The notes under the pieces: model-generated
The model's input: only the letters and a program-made list of their open reading frames with translations
The model's database searches: none
Told to the model about the DNA's origin: nothing
NCBI GenBank assembly: GCA_965204395.1
Contig: OZ241987.1
Location: 1,674,001 to 1,738,000, forward strand
Length of the DNA: 64,000 nt
Reading direction: 5' to 3'
From: Bin87 sp965204395
GTDB lineage: Bacteria; Chloroflexota; Dehalococcoidia; Lucifugimonadales; UBA3495
Position numbers and translations under genes: made by a program
Part shown: positions 16,520-25,951 of the stretch, in pieces
Layout: each line of letters begins with the position of its first letter
Position numbering within the stretch: the stretch's first letter is position 1

Positions 16520-17890
16520 CTAGCCAAGGGCCCAGATATTCGGGTACTCACGCAATAGACGTGATTCGCTACCGGGCGTCCGCAGTATCAAGAGCAGCGG
16601 TTGAGGATTGCCAGTCTTCTGAGCGGCCATGAACGGCCGGACGCGCAGTTGGGCGCTGTCCTGGGTCGGCCTGGGACCCTCGAGCTCCACGGCATGTAGT
16701 ACCCCGCTCCCGCCCGGCAAGCTCACCTCGGCCCATCCGTTAGGGGTAATGTGATCGTCTTCACCCGGGTCGAAATCCAGCCTGCCGCCCAACTCCAGGT
16801 GAATGCCCGATTTGCGCCAATTAATGGCGATGCAGGTGAGCTGGCGCCGGTGACAACGGGCGTTCCTGTTCAGGTTTATCTGACCATCGTGCGAATCTCG
16901 GTAGCGCGCGACGATCGTCTGGTGGTGAGCCACTGAACGGCGGGCAACACATTTCAATCCGTTGTCAGACAATCCGATCCCATTCTGGTTATGGTGGACG
17001 AGATCTTGTTCTGTCAACTTCCCAGCGGCACATTTGACCTTCCTACCGGATAGTTGCGACAAGTCGGCGGCATCCGTGGGCCGTGCCATTGGATAATCCT
17101 CTGCCAAGGAGAACAGACGACCCCCAAGCCATCGCGGTAGATCAGCATGGCCGGTTCTGTTTTCACCCAGTCGTATATGTTCTCCGGTTTGCCCAGTGTG
17201 GCGGGGCCCGTCGAAGGAACCACCAACGACCCCGACGTCGGGTCGGGGTCCCGAGGATAGTCAACTCTGATGTCGGAGCCGAGCATCTGCACCATGATCC
17301 TAGATTCATCTGGCCACAAATGGCGTCGCACTAGCTCTGTTGACACGGCTCCATGGCACACGATGACCCAGTGTCCCGGTTTGATAGCCTGCCTAGTCGG
17401 ATCGTCGTCCGGGGTTGAGAGCCCAAAAAGCGCGCCTTGGCCAGGTTGGCCAAGGTTCTGGCATCAGCCTGACGATCAACGAACACGAAAGGCGTCTGTC
17501 CCGCTTGGTCGTAAGTCCCAACGGCTTGCGGATACCCATTCGGGTTCCATTGGAGTGCCAAGAGATCCAGCCCGCCATTCGTAAGGAACGTTTCTGTCAT
17601 GAGGTGTGAAACTTCCAGGTTCGGGTTTTCTTCGGCCATTTTGCGACTGTGGGTCAGCCAGTCGCGGCGCACAGTGGGCGCTATCTCGTGAAAGATTTCA
17701 AGCATCGGCAACACCGCTAACCTGCTTATCAACGCCTCCTCGGTCGCAATTTTGGGAATTGCTCCGTTGAAAAACAATTCGCTGGCCTGAAGCACTCCGT
17801 CGCGGAAAGCATCCACCGCCACTGCCGCCGGCGATTCCACCCAACTTTGACGGCTACCACCAATCCCGCACTTCTCATCACGCCCAATCG
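16520..17890 (-). pseudogene. Frameshifted gene of unknown function
   Basis: Three overlapping minus-strand frames carry consecutive, ordinary-looking protein sequence. The first (about 17890-17425) reads DAFRDGVLQASELFFNG and PFVFVDRQADARTLANLA. A shift at an A5 run (plus strand 17425-17429) leads to PTRQAIKPGHWVIVCHGAVS and DWVKTEPAMLIYRDGLG. A second shift at a C5 run (17121-17125) leads to a last frame ending LLREYPNIWALG at 16520, directly against the IS701-like element. The product would be about 450 residues. Both shifts fall on homopolymers, so they could be decay or sequencing error. A 9-bp-arm palindrome (17228-17250) lies inside the second frame. No family is recognised. Confidence 0.5.
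17228..17250. repeat. GC-rich palindrome inside the frameshifted gene
   Basis: Perfect 9-nt arms GACCCCGAC and GTCGGGGTC are separated by GTCGG. It encodes the odd DPDPTSG stretch of the surrounding frame and resembles a short mobile palindrome. Confidence 0.5.
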
Positions 17891-18030
17891 GCGGTGAATC
17901 TGTTTGTAAGTGTGGGACCCGGCCGCACAAGGTCGTTGTTGCTGGCTAGCGGTATATTGACGAGCCACCACAAAATCCACACTTGCAGGCTTGTCTTGAT
18001 CATTTCGCGAATCTCGTTTAGGTCCCTCAT
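17878..18030 (-). CDS. Small hypothetical protein with strong ribosome-binding site
   Basis: A 50-codon frame begins at ATG 18030, preceded by GGAGGAGA at a spacing of about 6 nt, one of the best ribosome-binding sites in the region. The product (MRDLNEIREMIKTSLQVWIL...) has an amphipathic N-terminal helix and a short hydrophobic segment (VWILWWLVNIPLAS). Its stop overlaps an ATG in another frame (TGATG), which may be the start of the frameshifted downstream gene, so this could be the first gene of that operon. It is preceded by a region without clear genes. Function unknown. Confidence 0.45.
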   Translation of the reverse strand: MRDLNEIREMIKTSLQVWILWWLVNIPLASNNDLVRPGPTLTNRFTADWA

Positions 18031-18753
18031 GAGGTCTCCTCCCGGACGGTGTCGTGTATGCATCGAAAGCGCACACCATTCGAACTGCCATTGCTTGGGC
18101 ATCATCGGTTTGCATCGGGGACTCCAGGCCATCAGTCACGCTTGACTACCGCCTTGGGTTCGGCGTTATCTCTCAGCCGAGAACGCCGCCAATCCCCGGA
18201 AATGAGGGACCCGGTTATTCCAACATGGGACTCGAACCTGCTAGATCCGACGGGGTCTCGGACGGACCTTCCTCGAAAGTCAAAGGCCGCGGATGACCCC
18301 TCGTCGGTTCATTCGACCCCCCCCCCCGCGACAGGTTCCGTTGACTGGTTCCCAGACCCCAGCGGCGCACATGAGGCGCGGAATGACGCGGTCTGGCAGG
18401 CACCCCTGCATCGTCAGGCTCGGCATCTGGCATCGGGCGCTGGATACCAGAGACATCGCGAAGAAGCTCGCGACCGAAAGTGCGGAAGCGGTATCTGACA
18501 GTGCCAATGGGCATTCGCTCAGGTACGCCAGTAGGAAATCGGTGAAAGGAATACCGGCCCAGGTGGATGCCAAGGCAGCAAACAGCACTGCCGACAAAAC
18601 GGGCAGCGCCAGCGGAGTTATCAATGCGCTCCTGGCGAACGTGCCGGCGAGCCCGACGGCTAGGTTATTTCTGTGGCTGAGGACCCCGTACATAGCTCAT
18701 GTGCCCGGCGTATCTTTTGGCGGCAATCATGACCAGGACATCCGCGTAGCTAA
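18031..18753. other. Degenerate stretch with a possible transporter fragment and a C11 tract
   Basis: A hydrophobic minus-strand frame (about 18400-18693) contains LAGTFARSALITPLALPVLS and GIPFTDFLLAYLSE, faintly like the repeat unit of AbrB-type membrane proteins, but it has no clean start or end and the rest does not look coding. A run of eleven C (18317-18327) lies in the same stretch. I see no intact gene here. Confidence 0.3.
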
Positions 18754-19775
18754 TTAGGGTTCGATCCTCGGTCGCTCCAGTTGTTTTCTCAGTGTGTCTA
18801 CCTCAGCCTCGGCTGCTTCGGATCGTTTGCGTTCTCTTTTCAACGCGTTGCCCAAAGCAGTAGCGGCCGATTTTTGCTCCTCATTCTCTACCCGGAGTAG
18901 CGCAACTTGTTCCAGCAATCTCGCATTCTCCCCCTCCAGATACCTGATCTGGTCACGCAAGACAGCCCGGTCGGACCAGCCGCTCTGATTTTTCTCCTCA
19001 CCAGAAATGGGAACTTCTGATAGCGCCTGTTGGTAGGCACGGTCGAAGGACGTTTCCCCCGACTGCACCGATTTTTCCAAACCGCAGCCGCACACGACGC
19101 GAGCCCTCCGGTAGGCATCGGCAAAACCCAGGTCGCCTGCCAGAACCCGCTCCGTTAGGCCGAGCGCGCTGACCACTTTCGCCTGACTGATCAAGGTGGT
19201 GCCGACTCCGGCCAACTCGGCCATCTCTTCTGTTGTCCTGCATTTTGTGGGATTGTCCGAAAAATCCACACTTTCCGTGGATTTTTCTCGTTTGGGTCGT
19301 ACTCGAGATACCCATCCGCACATTGAAACGACAATCAGCGCTTTGTGGCTTTGACTCAACGGACGTACGTGCAAACCACGCAAGCACAGGTGTGCAACTG
19401 GGTCTCCGCCATCGTACTGCTCGAATCTCAGTGGGAAACCGATCTCGCGAGCAATCACGTACGCGTCCCAATCCCAAAGGACCGTCCCGTCCAGCAACTC
19501 GACGACCAATGCGCTGGCCGTGCCGGTTGCCTCGTCCGCCATTAACTGCAATCGCATGACCGACAGCAAGCGAATGCGCATTTTTCGTCGCGGTCACCGA
19601 AAATTTGACTGAGGGGATGTCTTTCCAAGTCCACGGTGCGAGTCTCGATCGCCGTCTCAACCAGATCAGTCAAATGCAACTCGGTCCGGTCCATCGACGA
19701 GGTTCTCTGTCCTGTATCGTCGGTCGAAAATAGAAGCAGTTCTTGTTGCCCTGCAATAATTGCGCTCTTCACCAT
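18754..19775 (-). pseudogene. ParB-like nuclease-domain/partition protein, frameshifted
   Basis: The N-terminal frame (MVKSAIIAGQQ..., ending at RHPLSQIFGDRDEK) contains the 'hPl..if' opening of a ParB/Srx domain. The second frame continues with VVELLDGTVLWDWDAYVIAR (normally 'l.DG...DG.nR..A'), GDPVAHLCLRGLHVRPLSQS, and a helix-turn-helix (TTEEMAELAGVGTTLISQAK) followed by a C-terminal coiled coil of about 70 residues. The two parts are joined at a T5 run on the plus strand (19581-19585) where one added base would restore one protein of about 340 residues. The domain order is that of ParB-like regulators on plasmids and integrative elements. The DG..R signature is degenerate (WDWDAY), so catalytic function is doubtful even if the shift is an error. 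Confidence 0.6.
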
Positions 19776-20118
19776 GGTTCCAAACCCTCTGGCACTAGAC
19801 ACGAATGGCGGCGTCCCAACTTGATCGTATCCATCGCTGCACTAATTTTGCGCAAAGCAACGTTATGCCCTGGTCCGGGCAGTACAGAGGAGACTAACTG
19901 ACGAGATGGGGACACGGGTGTAGGCTCTTGACGAGGTGTGTCGTCCGGACCGAGGCCGAGAGGACATTGGTGCTGGTTGCCCGGCGCAAAGCATGGTCTG
20001 GGAGTCTTACGGCGGCATCATTGGTGACGTCCCAACGGGACGATCCCGTTCGGGAGATTGGCTACAGTCCGTGGCTCCCTCCGGAGACACGCCCACGCTG
20101 CGATGCTGGAGGGGTACG
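19776..20118. other. Non-coding stretch upstream of the IS110 transposase
   Basis: No convincing gene is present. Part of it must be the left flank of the IS110 element, but IS110 members have no or tiny terminal repeats and the end cannot be placed by eye. GGAGGGGT precedes the transposase ATG at 20119. Confidence 0.4.
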
Positions 20119-21513
20119 ATGACGGCAAATCGGAGGAGCGCGAAACCGGTGGAAAAGTCTACGTCAGGGTGGGAGCGTCTGCCAGCGGGACTGTCCCAGG
20201 TAAACCTGAACGCGGCGGGCATCGACGTGGGCGCTGCCAGCCACTTCGTGGCGGTGTCCGCCGACCGGGCGGAACCGCCGGTGCAGGAGTTCGCCGCCTT
20301 CACGGCGGACCTGTATCGGTTGGCGGAGTGGCTGACCGAGTGCGGTGTGGAGACCGTGGTCATGGAGTCCACCGGCGTGTACTGGATACCCCTGTTCGGG
20401 GTGCTGGAAGAGCGGGGTTTTGAGGTGATGCTGGTGGACCCACGGCGCATCAAGAACGTGTCTGGACGCAAGACCGACGTGCTGGACTGCCAGTGGCTGC
20501 AACAGTTGCACACCTACGGGCTGCTTTCCGGAGCCTTTCGCCCTGAGGCCGAGATCCGACGCCTGCGCAGCTACCTGCGCCAGCGGGCCATGCTGGTGGA
20601 GTACGCGTCCCACCACATCCAGCACATGCAGAAGGCCCTCACCCAGATGAACGTGAAGCTCCAGCACGTCATCAGCAACATCACCGGCAAGACCGGCATG
20701 GCGATTATCGAGGCTATCGTGAAGGGGGAACGGAACCCCAGGCGATTGGCCAGACTCCGCGACAGTCGGATCAGGGCCGACGAGAAGACCATCTCCAAGT
20801 CGCTGCAAGGACACTGGCGGGAGGAGCACATTTTCGAGCTTACCCAAGCCCTGGAGTTGTACCGGTTCTATCACGACAAGATTACCGAGTGCGACCGGGA
20901 GATTGAAGCCCAGTTGGAGCGGTTCGAGGACCGCAGCGACGGCGGGTCTCCTGGCGACAATGGCCGGCAACGCAGCCAGGGCAACGCGCCCGGTTTCGAC
21001 GTCAGGACGCATCTGTACCGGATGACAGGGGTGGACCTGACCCGCATCAACGGCATTGACGGCTTCACCGCCCTGAAGGTGATCAGCGAGGTCGGCACCG
21101 ACATGACCAAATGGCTCAGCGCCAAGCACTTTGCATCCTGGCTGGGACTCAGCCCCAACAACCGCATCACCGGCGGTCGCGTCATGAGCTCAAAGACCAA
21201 GCCCAACTCCAGCCGAGCGGCGGCGGCACTGCGTCTGGCCGCTCACGGACTGCACCGCTCCGACAGCGCACTGGGCGCTTTCCTGCGGCGGAAGAAAGCC
21301 CAAATGGGCGCGCCCAAGGCCATCACCGCCACGGCCCACAAGCTGGCCAGGCTCATCTACTCCATGCTGCGCTACGGTCAGGACTACGTGGACGCTGGGG
21401 CCGAATATTACGAAACCCAGTATCAGCAGCGGTCATTGCGCGCGGCCAAACGCCGAGCAGCCCAACTCGGCTACCAACTGGTGCCCATGCACGACGCTCC
21501 AATTGCCGCGTGA
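20119..21513 (+). CDS. IS110 family transposase
   Basis: The protein has 464 residues with the RuvC-like DEDD domain at the N-terminus: AAGIDVGAASH (Asp), TVVMESTGVYW (Glu) and SGRKTDVLDCQWL (two Asp). The C-terminal Transposase_20 domain has LTRINGIDGFTALKVISEVG and FASWLGLSPNNRITGGRV with the family's conserved Ser block further on. ATG 20119 was chosen because GGAGGGGT precedes it; the frame is open for 61 codons upstream but without coding character. No palindromic interruption or frameshift is seen, unlike the neighbouring transposases, so this copy may be active. Recent work shows IS110 elements use a guide RNA from their non-coding ends; its position would be 21514-21551 or 19860-20118. 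Confidence 0.9.
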   Translation: MTANRRSAKPVEKSTSGWERLPAGLSQVNLNAAGIDVGAASHFVAVSADRAEPPVQEFAAFTADLYRLAEWLTECGVETVVMESTGVYWIPLFGVLEERGFEVMLVDPRRIKNVSGRKTDVLDCQWLQQLHTYGLLSGAFRPEAEIRRLRSYLRQRAMLVEYASHHIQHMQKALTQMNVKLQHVISNITGKTGMAIIEAIVKGERNPRRLARLRDSRIRADEKTISKSLQGHWREEHIFELTQALELYRFYHDKITECDREIEAQLERFEDRSDGGSPGDNGRQRSQGNAPGFDVRTHLYRMTGVDLTRINGIDGFTALKVISEVGTDMTKWLSAKHFASWLGLSPNNRITGGRVMSSKTKPNSSRAAAALRLAAHGLHRSDSALGAFLRRKKAQMGAPKAITATAHKLARLIYSMLRYGQDYVDAGAEYYETQYQQRSLRAAKRRAAQLGYQLVPMHDAPIAA

Positions 21514-21628
21514 CGACAATCGTTAGTCAGGAGTCGAGCTGAGGACTTCGGCTAGCAGCCCGTCCGAGAAACACGGTTGGCGAGTTGCAGAGGTATGATG
21601 TGGGCAGTTCTGTTGTGCGGAGCCAGTG

Positions 21629-22981
21629 ATGAGCAAGACGTACCTACCTTACGATCCTGATCAGCAATTGCTGCTGCCGGCGGCGTTACGGGAGTGGCTG
21701 CCCGAGGACCACCTGGCCTACTTCATCTCAGACCTGGTGGACCAGTTGGACCTGTCTGAGATCACGGACCGCTACGACGGTGAGCGGCGCGGCGGCCCGC
21801 CCTACAATCCCAAGATGATGGTGAAGGTGCTGTTGTACGCCTACTGCGTCGGGGTGCCGTCATCAAGGCGCATCGCCGCCAGGCTGCATGAGGACATCGC
21901 CTTCCGGGTGCTGGCGGCCAACAACACGCCCGACTTTCGCACCATCTCGGACTTCCGGAAGGATCACCTGGCGGCGCTGGCAGGATTGTTTCTACAGGTG
22001 CTTTTGCTGTGCCAGCGGGCGGGACTGGTGAAGCCGGGGCCACGTGGCGCTGGACGGCACCAAGGTCCGGGCCAACGCATCGAAGCACAAGGCGATGAGC
22101 TACAGGCGCATGAAAGAGAAGGAAGCGCGGTTGCAGGGCGAGGTGGACGAGTTGCTGCGCCGCGCCCAGGGGGTGGACGAGGAGGAGGACCGCCGATACG
22201 GCAGGGACAAGCGCGGTGATGAGTTGCCGGCGGAGCTGTCCTTTCGGGAGGGTCGGTTGGAGAGGATCCGGGAGGCGCTGGCAGCCCTGGAAGCCGAGGC
22301 TCAGGCCGCTGCCGAGCAAGCCGAAGCCGAAGGCAAGGATCATCCCGGTGTACCGGACGACCAGGCCCAGCGCAACTTCACTGATGCGGAGTCGCGCATC
22401 ATGCCCGGTCCCGGGGGACGGGACTTCCTGCAGGCGTATAACTGTCAGGCGGTGGTGGACCATGAGCATCAGGTGATCATTGCGGCCCAGGCCACCAACC
22501 AGACTACGGACAAGCAGCAGGCGGTGGTGATGATCGAGGAAGCCATCGACAATGTGGGAGTGGCGCCAAAGGAAGTATCCGCCGACGCTGGCTACTACTC
22601 GGCAAAGGCCGTTGCAGACTTACAGGCCCTGGGCATAGACCCCTACGTCGCGCCGGAAAAGACCCGCCACGGGCATAGGCCGCCGCCCGCTCCCAAAGGA
22701 CGCATCCCCAAAGCTCTCTCCCCCAAAGACCGGATGCGCCGTCCGCCATAGGCGGACAGACCCAGCGGGGTCGCAAGAGGTACGCCCTGCGCATGCAGAC
22801 GGTGGAGCCCGTATTCGGCCAGATCAAGCAGGGCAGAGGCTTCCGGCAGTTCCTGCTGCGGGGATTGCAGAAGGTCCAGGGCGAGTGGTCGCTGATCTGC
22901 ACCACCCACAACCTGCTGAAGCTGTTCCGCCATTGCCGCCCGTTGGCCAATCCCACACCGCCAAGCCCGCTGACCTTATGA
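21629..22981 (+). pseudogene. IS1182 transposase, copy 1 (one frameshift plus palindrome interruption)
   Basis: The gene starts at ATG 21629 (MSKTYLPYDPDQQLLLPAAL) and matches copy 2 closely. An extra G in the run at 22036-22039 shifts the frame after CQRAGLVK, where copy 2 continues LGHVALDGTKVRANASKH. The DDE parts are recognisable: DGTKVRANASKH, EVSADAGYYSAKAV and TVEPVFGQIKQGRGFRQFLL. A second break is the 17-base palindrome at 22741-22757, which introduces TAG; deleting just these bases rejoins RMR to QTKRGRKRYALRMQTVEPVF. The C-terminal piece starts again in another frame. This copy cannot make a full-length protein by normal translation. Confidence 0.85.
22741..22757. repeat. 17-nt palindrome GTCCGCC-ATA-GGCGGAC in IS1182 copy 1
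   Basis: Perfect 7-nt arms with a 3-nt loop interrupt the transposase frame and add a TAG stop. The same sequence lies at the same codon in copy 2 (37941-37957). Confidence 0.9.
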
Positions 22982-23248
22982 ACCCTCCCCCTGACACGCT
23001 CCCATCAACACTGGAACCTAATCCTCAGACGGGCTGCTAGCCGTAGGATCCGAGCATCGTCCAAGCCCATGTCGCCCTCCCGATAGTCAGCGGTTTCAAT
23101 ATCGCCATTGGGCTAAATCCCGCTGCCGTCACATCATAGGGCACGAATTTGCATACGATTCCCTCCCGGCGCGTTTTCCGATGTCAATACGGCGGTGCAC
23201 AAGCACAAAATCAGTCCACCTGATTCCAATTCAGGGCTGCAGTCGGGC

Positions 23249-23482
23249 ATGGTGAAGATGGGGCCGCCACCGGAGCGATGGCAAATGGATGGATCTGAGG
23301 TACGACGGCGGATGTATCGGTCGCCGACGCCACGAGAGCGGAAAAGGTGGCACGCGCTATGGTTGCTAGGGCGGGGATGGACGGACGCGCCGGTAGCCCG
23401 AGCACTGCACCGGGACGACCTCGCGATTTGCCAATGGGCCAAGGTGCTTGCGGAAGGGGGTTGGCAACTGTTGCGGAGTTAG
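23249..23482 (+). pseudogene. N-terminal helix-turn-helix fragment of an IS630-type transposase
   Basis: About 77 codons from ATG 23249 contain RSPTPRERKRWHALWLLGRG followed by WTDAPVARALHRDDLAICQW, the first helix-turn-helix of IS630/winged-helix transposases. The frame ends three bases before the presumed left end of the ISAs1 element (CAGGGCCTTTTCAAA at 23486), so the rest was probably cut off by that insertion. No catalytic domain is present nearby in the same orientation. Confidence 0.65.
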
Positions 23483-23495
23483 TGGCAGGGCCTTT

Positions 23496-24535
23496 TCAAA
23501 GTCGGGTGTGGCGTGAAAACGCTCCCAAGGGTTGGGCTGCGAGCCTTTGTGCACGGCCAGTGAGGGGTTCGCGGTCTGACCAGAGAGGACACTTGCCGCG
23601 CAGCAAGGTGAGACCGGCGCCGCGTAAGAGGCTCATGACCAGGCCGCTATGGTGGTGTTGCAGCACGTGGCGGTCTTCGCCGAACCCGTCATCCTTGACG
23701 TAAAACAGCCGGTTTTCGATCTCCCAATGTCCCCGCAGCAGGGCCAGGGATCGGTCCGGCGCCAAGTCCGACAAGCTGCTCACCCCGTACTGCACGCTAC
23801 CCCTTTCTCGGCCGGTCCAATTATCCCGCACCACCTGGCGTGCCATAATCACGCTGGTCAAGCCGGGGAAATCGCCATGATCCGCCAGTTCCTCCGACAC
23901 CCAGACCTGTCGTCGTTCCCGTCGTCCGTGGCCGTAGCACAGCGCGATATGCTCCGGCGGCCCCGGGTCAGAGAAGAGAAGTGCTACGTCCTGATGCAGT
24001 TGGGGCCGGTTTTTTTGAGTTTCACCACGTAGTCCTTGCCCTGATCCACGATGGCCTGACACAAACTAGCGTCGGCGTACAGCGCGTCTCCGGTCAGCAC
24101 CCTCAAACCCTCAATCCGTCCCGCCACCTCCTCGACCCAGACCTGGGCCGCCCGTGGTTCGTCCAGATGCCTTTTTACCGCCACCTGATCCAGCGCCACC
24201 GCGCTCGCCTGGCTGAATCCGCCTGTGGCGGACAGTACCCGCAACTGCTCACCACCTTCCCACACCCCGCCCATGGTTTTCCCGTCCATGGCCACCACCC
24301 CCACGCCACAGCGCCGCTGCACCGCCAACTCCAGCGCGAACCGCATCAGGACCTGGCGCAACTCTCCCACCGACACCATGCGCAGCAACCGGGACAACGT
24401 GGGCACCGACGGACTGCGTGGTAGTTTCAACTGGGTCCACAACTCCGGATGGGTGTCCCCAAACCGGTGGATGGCGCTCAACGAACCATAGCCGCACATC
24501 AGGGCCAGCACGGTAAGACCAAGCACCCCAGCCAA
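23496..24535 (-). pseudogene. ISAs1 transposase with an A7 frameshift site and a palindrome
   Basis: The first frame (24535-23984) starts inside the family domain at PLAGVLGLTVLALMCGYGS and contains VVAMDGKTMGG (first Asp) and VLTGDALYADASL (second Asp). The second frame (24062-23496) continues NRPQLHQDVALLF and has HWEIENRLFYVKDDGFGEDR with the final Glu. The frames meet at seven A's (plus-strand T7, 24010-24016) in the context CTC AAA AAA ACC; a -1 shift there gives KLKKNRPQLH, the expected family sequence. The palindrome at 24218-24232 adds a TGG-type insert in frame (VLSATGGFSQ). The N-terminus is missing because the gene is cut by the IS256. Confidence 0.75.
24218..24232. repeat. Palindrome TCCGCC-TGT-GGCGGA in the ISAs1 transposase
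   Basis: It has 6-nt arms and a 3-nt loop and belongs to the same family as the 17-nt palindromes. Here the frame is kept; about three codons appear added relative to the family. Confidence 0.75.
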
Positions 24536-24698
24536 GGGGGTTACGTCCCGTCAAGTAGTGTAGGAATCGTCATCCTTGTTGATGTTGTTCAGGCAGCTGC
24601 CTCAAGGATGTTGCTGGATGGCAGCGTCTCGGCGTCGAGACCATCGGTGAAGGTGAGGTAGCGGCGGCCTTCGGCCCATTCGTCGTGCTGCTCGGCCA

Positions 24699-24715
24699 GT
24701 CCGCCAGAGGCGGAC
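24699..24715. repeat. 17-nt palindrome GTCCGCC-AGA-GGCGGAC in IS256 (first)
   Basis: It splits RRLVG from LAEQHDEWAEG in the transposase; the net length change is +1 modulo 3. Confidence 0.88.
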
Positions 24716-25054
24716 GCCCACCAGACGCCGGGTCGCCGCCCGGTTGGGGAAGATACCCACCACGTCGGTACGCCGGCGGATCTCCTTGTTCAGGCGTTCC
24801 AACGGGTTGTTGGACCAGAGCTTCTGCCAGTGGGACACCGGGAAGGCGGTGAAGGCCAGGATGTCGGGCAAAGCGTCTGCCAGCACCTCGGCCGCCTGGG
24901 GGAAGTGTTCTTGCAGTTGTGCGATCACCCGGTCGGCTTGAGCGTGGACCTCTTCCGGCGAGAGTTGCTTGTAGATGGTGCGGACCATGGTGGCCACGCC
25001 TGGTTGAGAACGCTTGGGCACTCGGGTGAGCAGGTTGGTCATGAAGTGAGTGCG

Positions 25055-25071
25055 GTCCGCCAGAGGCGGAC
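25055..25071. repeat. 17-nt palindrome GTCCGCC-AGA-GGCGGAC in IS256 (second)
   Basis: It is flanked by one more complementary base on each side (8-nt arms). It replaces the conserved Q-R-C after the Trp of the transposase core and shifts the frame. Confidence 0.88.
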
Positions 25072-25400
25072 CAACCGGCTCCGGCAAACACGGTGGCGAT
25101 GGCGTTCTTCAACCCTTGATGAGCATCGGAGATGACCAATTCCACCCCGCTGAGGCCCCGAGCGTTCAGCGAACGCAAGAAGGCCAGCCAGAAGGCGCCG
25201 TCCTCGCTGGCGCCCACCTCCATGCCCAGTATCTCCCGCTGACCGGCGCTGTTCACACCGGTGGCCACCACCACGCTGACGTTGACGATCCTCCCGCCCT
25301 CACGGACCTTTTGGGTCAAAGCGTCCAGCCACACGTAGGGATAGGGACTACCGTCCAAAGGTCGTCCCAGGAAGTTCTCCACCACCTGATCCAGGTCCCG

Positions 25401-25417
25401 GTCCGCCTCAGGCGGAC
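25401..25417. repeat. 17-nt palindrome GTCCGCC-TCA-GGCGGAC in IS256 (third)
   Basis: It encodes PPEAD in frame between SKSQVSR and DLDQVVENFL, where the family normally has two or three other residues. Confidence 0.88.
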
Positions 25418-25555
25418 GCGACACCTGGCTCTTCGAGATACCATCGCAGCCCAGGGACTTGACCAGATCGTCCACCCTTCTGGTGGACACGCCCTCCACG
25501 TAGGCCTGCTGGATCACCGCTAGCAACGCCTTCTCACTGCGCCGGCGCGGTTCCA

Positions 25556-25572
25556 GTCCGCCTCTGGCGGAG
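25556..25572. repeat. Palindrome GTCCGCC-TCT-GGCGGAG in IS256 (fourth)
   Basis: One arm base differs from the perfect form. Removing these 17 bases rejoins GSYF to LEPRRRSEKALLAVIQQAY in one frame. Confidence 0.85.
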
Positions 25573-25726
25573 GGAAGTAACTCCCCTCTCTAACCTTGGG
25601 AATGCGCAGCTCCATGGTCCCTACCCGAGTGTCCCAATCGCGACTGCGATAACCGTTGCGGTGGGTGAGACGATCCGGGTTGTGTTCACCATGCTGGGCG
25701 CCGATCTGCGCCGACACCTCGGTGTC

Positions 25727-25746
25727 CCCCGTGTCGGGGCACGGGG
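25727..25746. repeat. GC-rich palindrome CCCCGTG-N6-CACGGGG in IS256
   Basis: Perfect 7-nt arms with loop TCGGGG. It breaks the N-terminal part of the transposase between LREALRVLVEWII and EVSAQIGAQHGE; about 28 extra bases fit the shift. It has a different sequence from the GTCCGCC family but the same kind of position. Confidence 0.7.
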
Positions 25747-25951
25747 CAGGCTATGATCCACTCTACCAGAACCCGCAGGGCTTCCCGCAGAAAGTCCACA
25801 TCGCCGTCCATGCCGCGCTTGCGTAGTAGTTCCAAAAGGTCCATGCTGTTCTTGGCCACCGTCGTATTCCCCGTTGGGTTTGTCACTTCCATCAAGGATG
25901 ACGCGGTGGCCTTCTTCGTGCTACCCGGTTTCCGTTACACCATGTGCGGGG

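Larger units (their letters stand above)
21552..23040 (+). mobile_element. IS1182 family element, copy 1
   Basis: Both ends read CTAGCAGCCCGTCYGAG inward, so the inverted repeats start CAGCCCGTC and CTAG on each side is the probable target duplication. Length is 1489 nt, one base longer than copy 2 at 36753, matching an extra G in the transposase gene. Confidence 0.88.
23486..24540 (-). mobile_element. ISAs1 family element, truncated at its 5' side by an IS256
   Basis: The left end looks like CAGGGCCTTTTCAAA at 23486. The transposase lacks its first 30-40 residues, and an in-frame stop plus IS256 terminal sequence lie at 24541 and beyond. Confidence 0.65.
24602..25895 (-). pseudogene. IS256 (mutator-type) transposase broken into several frames
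   Basis: Consecutive minus-strand frames give, in order: LLELLRKRGMDGDVDFLREA; VSAQIGAQHGEHNPDRLTHR with NGYRSRDWDTRVGTMELRIP; VIQQAYVEGVSTRRVDDLVK; VWLDALTQKVREGGR (first Asp) and VISDAHQGLKNAIATVFAGA (second Asp); then RTHFMTNLLTRVPKRSQPGV and NPLERLNKEIRRRTDVVGIF (final Glu); and LAEQHDEWAEGRRY. Every break coincides with a palindrome: 25727-25746, 25556-25572, 25055-25071 and 24699-24715; a further one at 25401-25417 is in frame (PPEAD after SQVSR). At 25055 the family's conserved W-Q-R-C becomes W followed by the palindrome and RTHF, so codons are replaced, not only interrupted. Confidence 0.85.
24541..25950 (-). mobile_element. IS256 family element interrupted by palindromes
   Basis: The left end (TTACGTCCCGTCAAGTAGTG) abuts the truncated ISAs1 gene. 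The right end lies near 25936-25950, where TTACACCATGTGCGGG resembles the left terminus read in the opposite sense, and the retropepsin fragment begins just after. The exact ends and target duplication are not resolved by eye. Confidence 0.65.

Noticed and set aside
18215..18240. tRNA-like T-arm (minus strand GGTTCGAGTCCC)
   Set aside because: The five bases on either side do not pair, and no acceptor, D or anticodon arm can be built around it.
18317..18327. C11 tract as a phase-variation switch
   Set aside because: It does not lie in or just upstream of any gene I can support.
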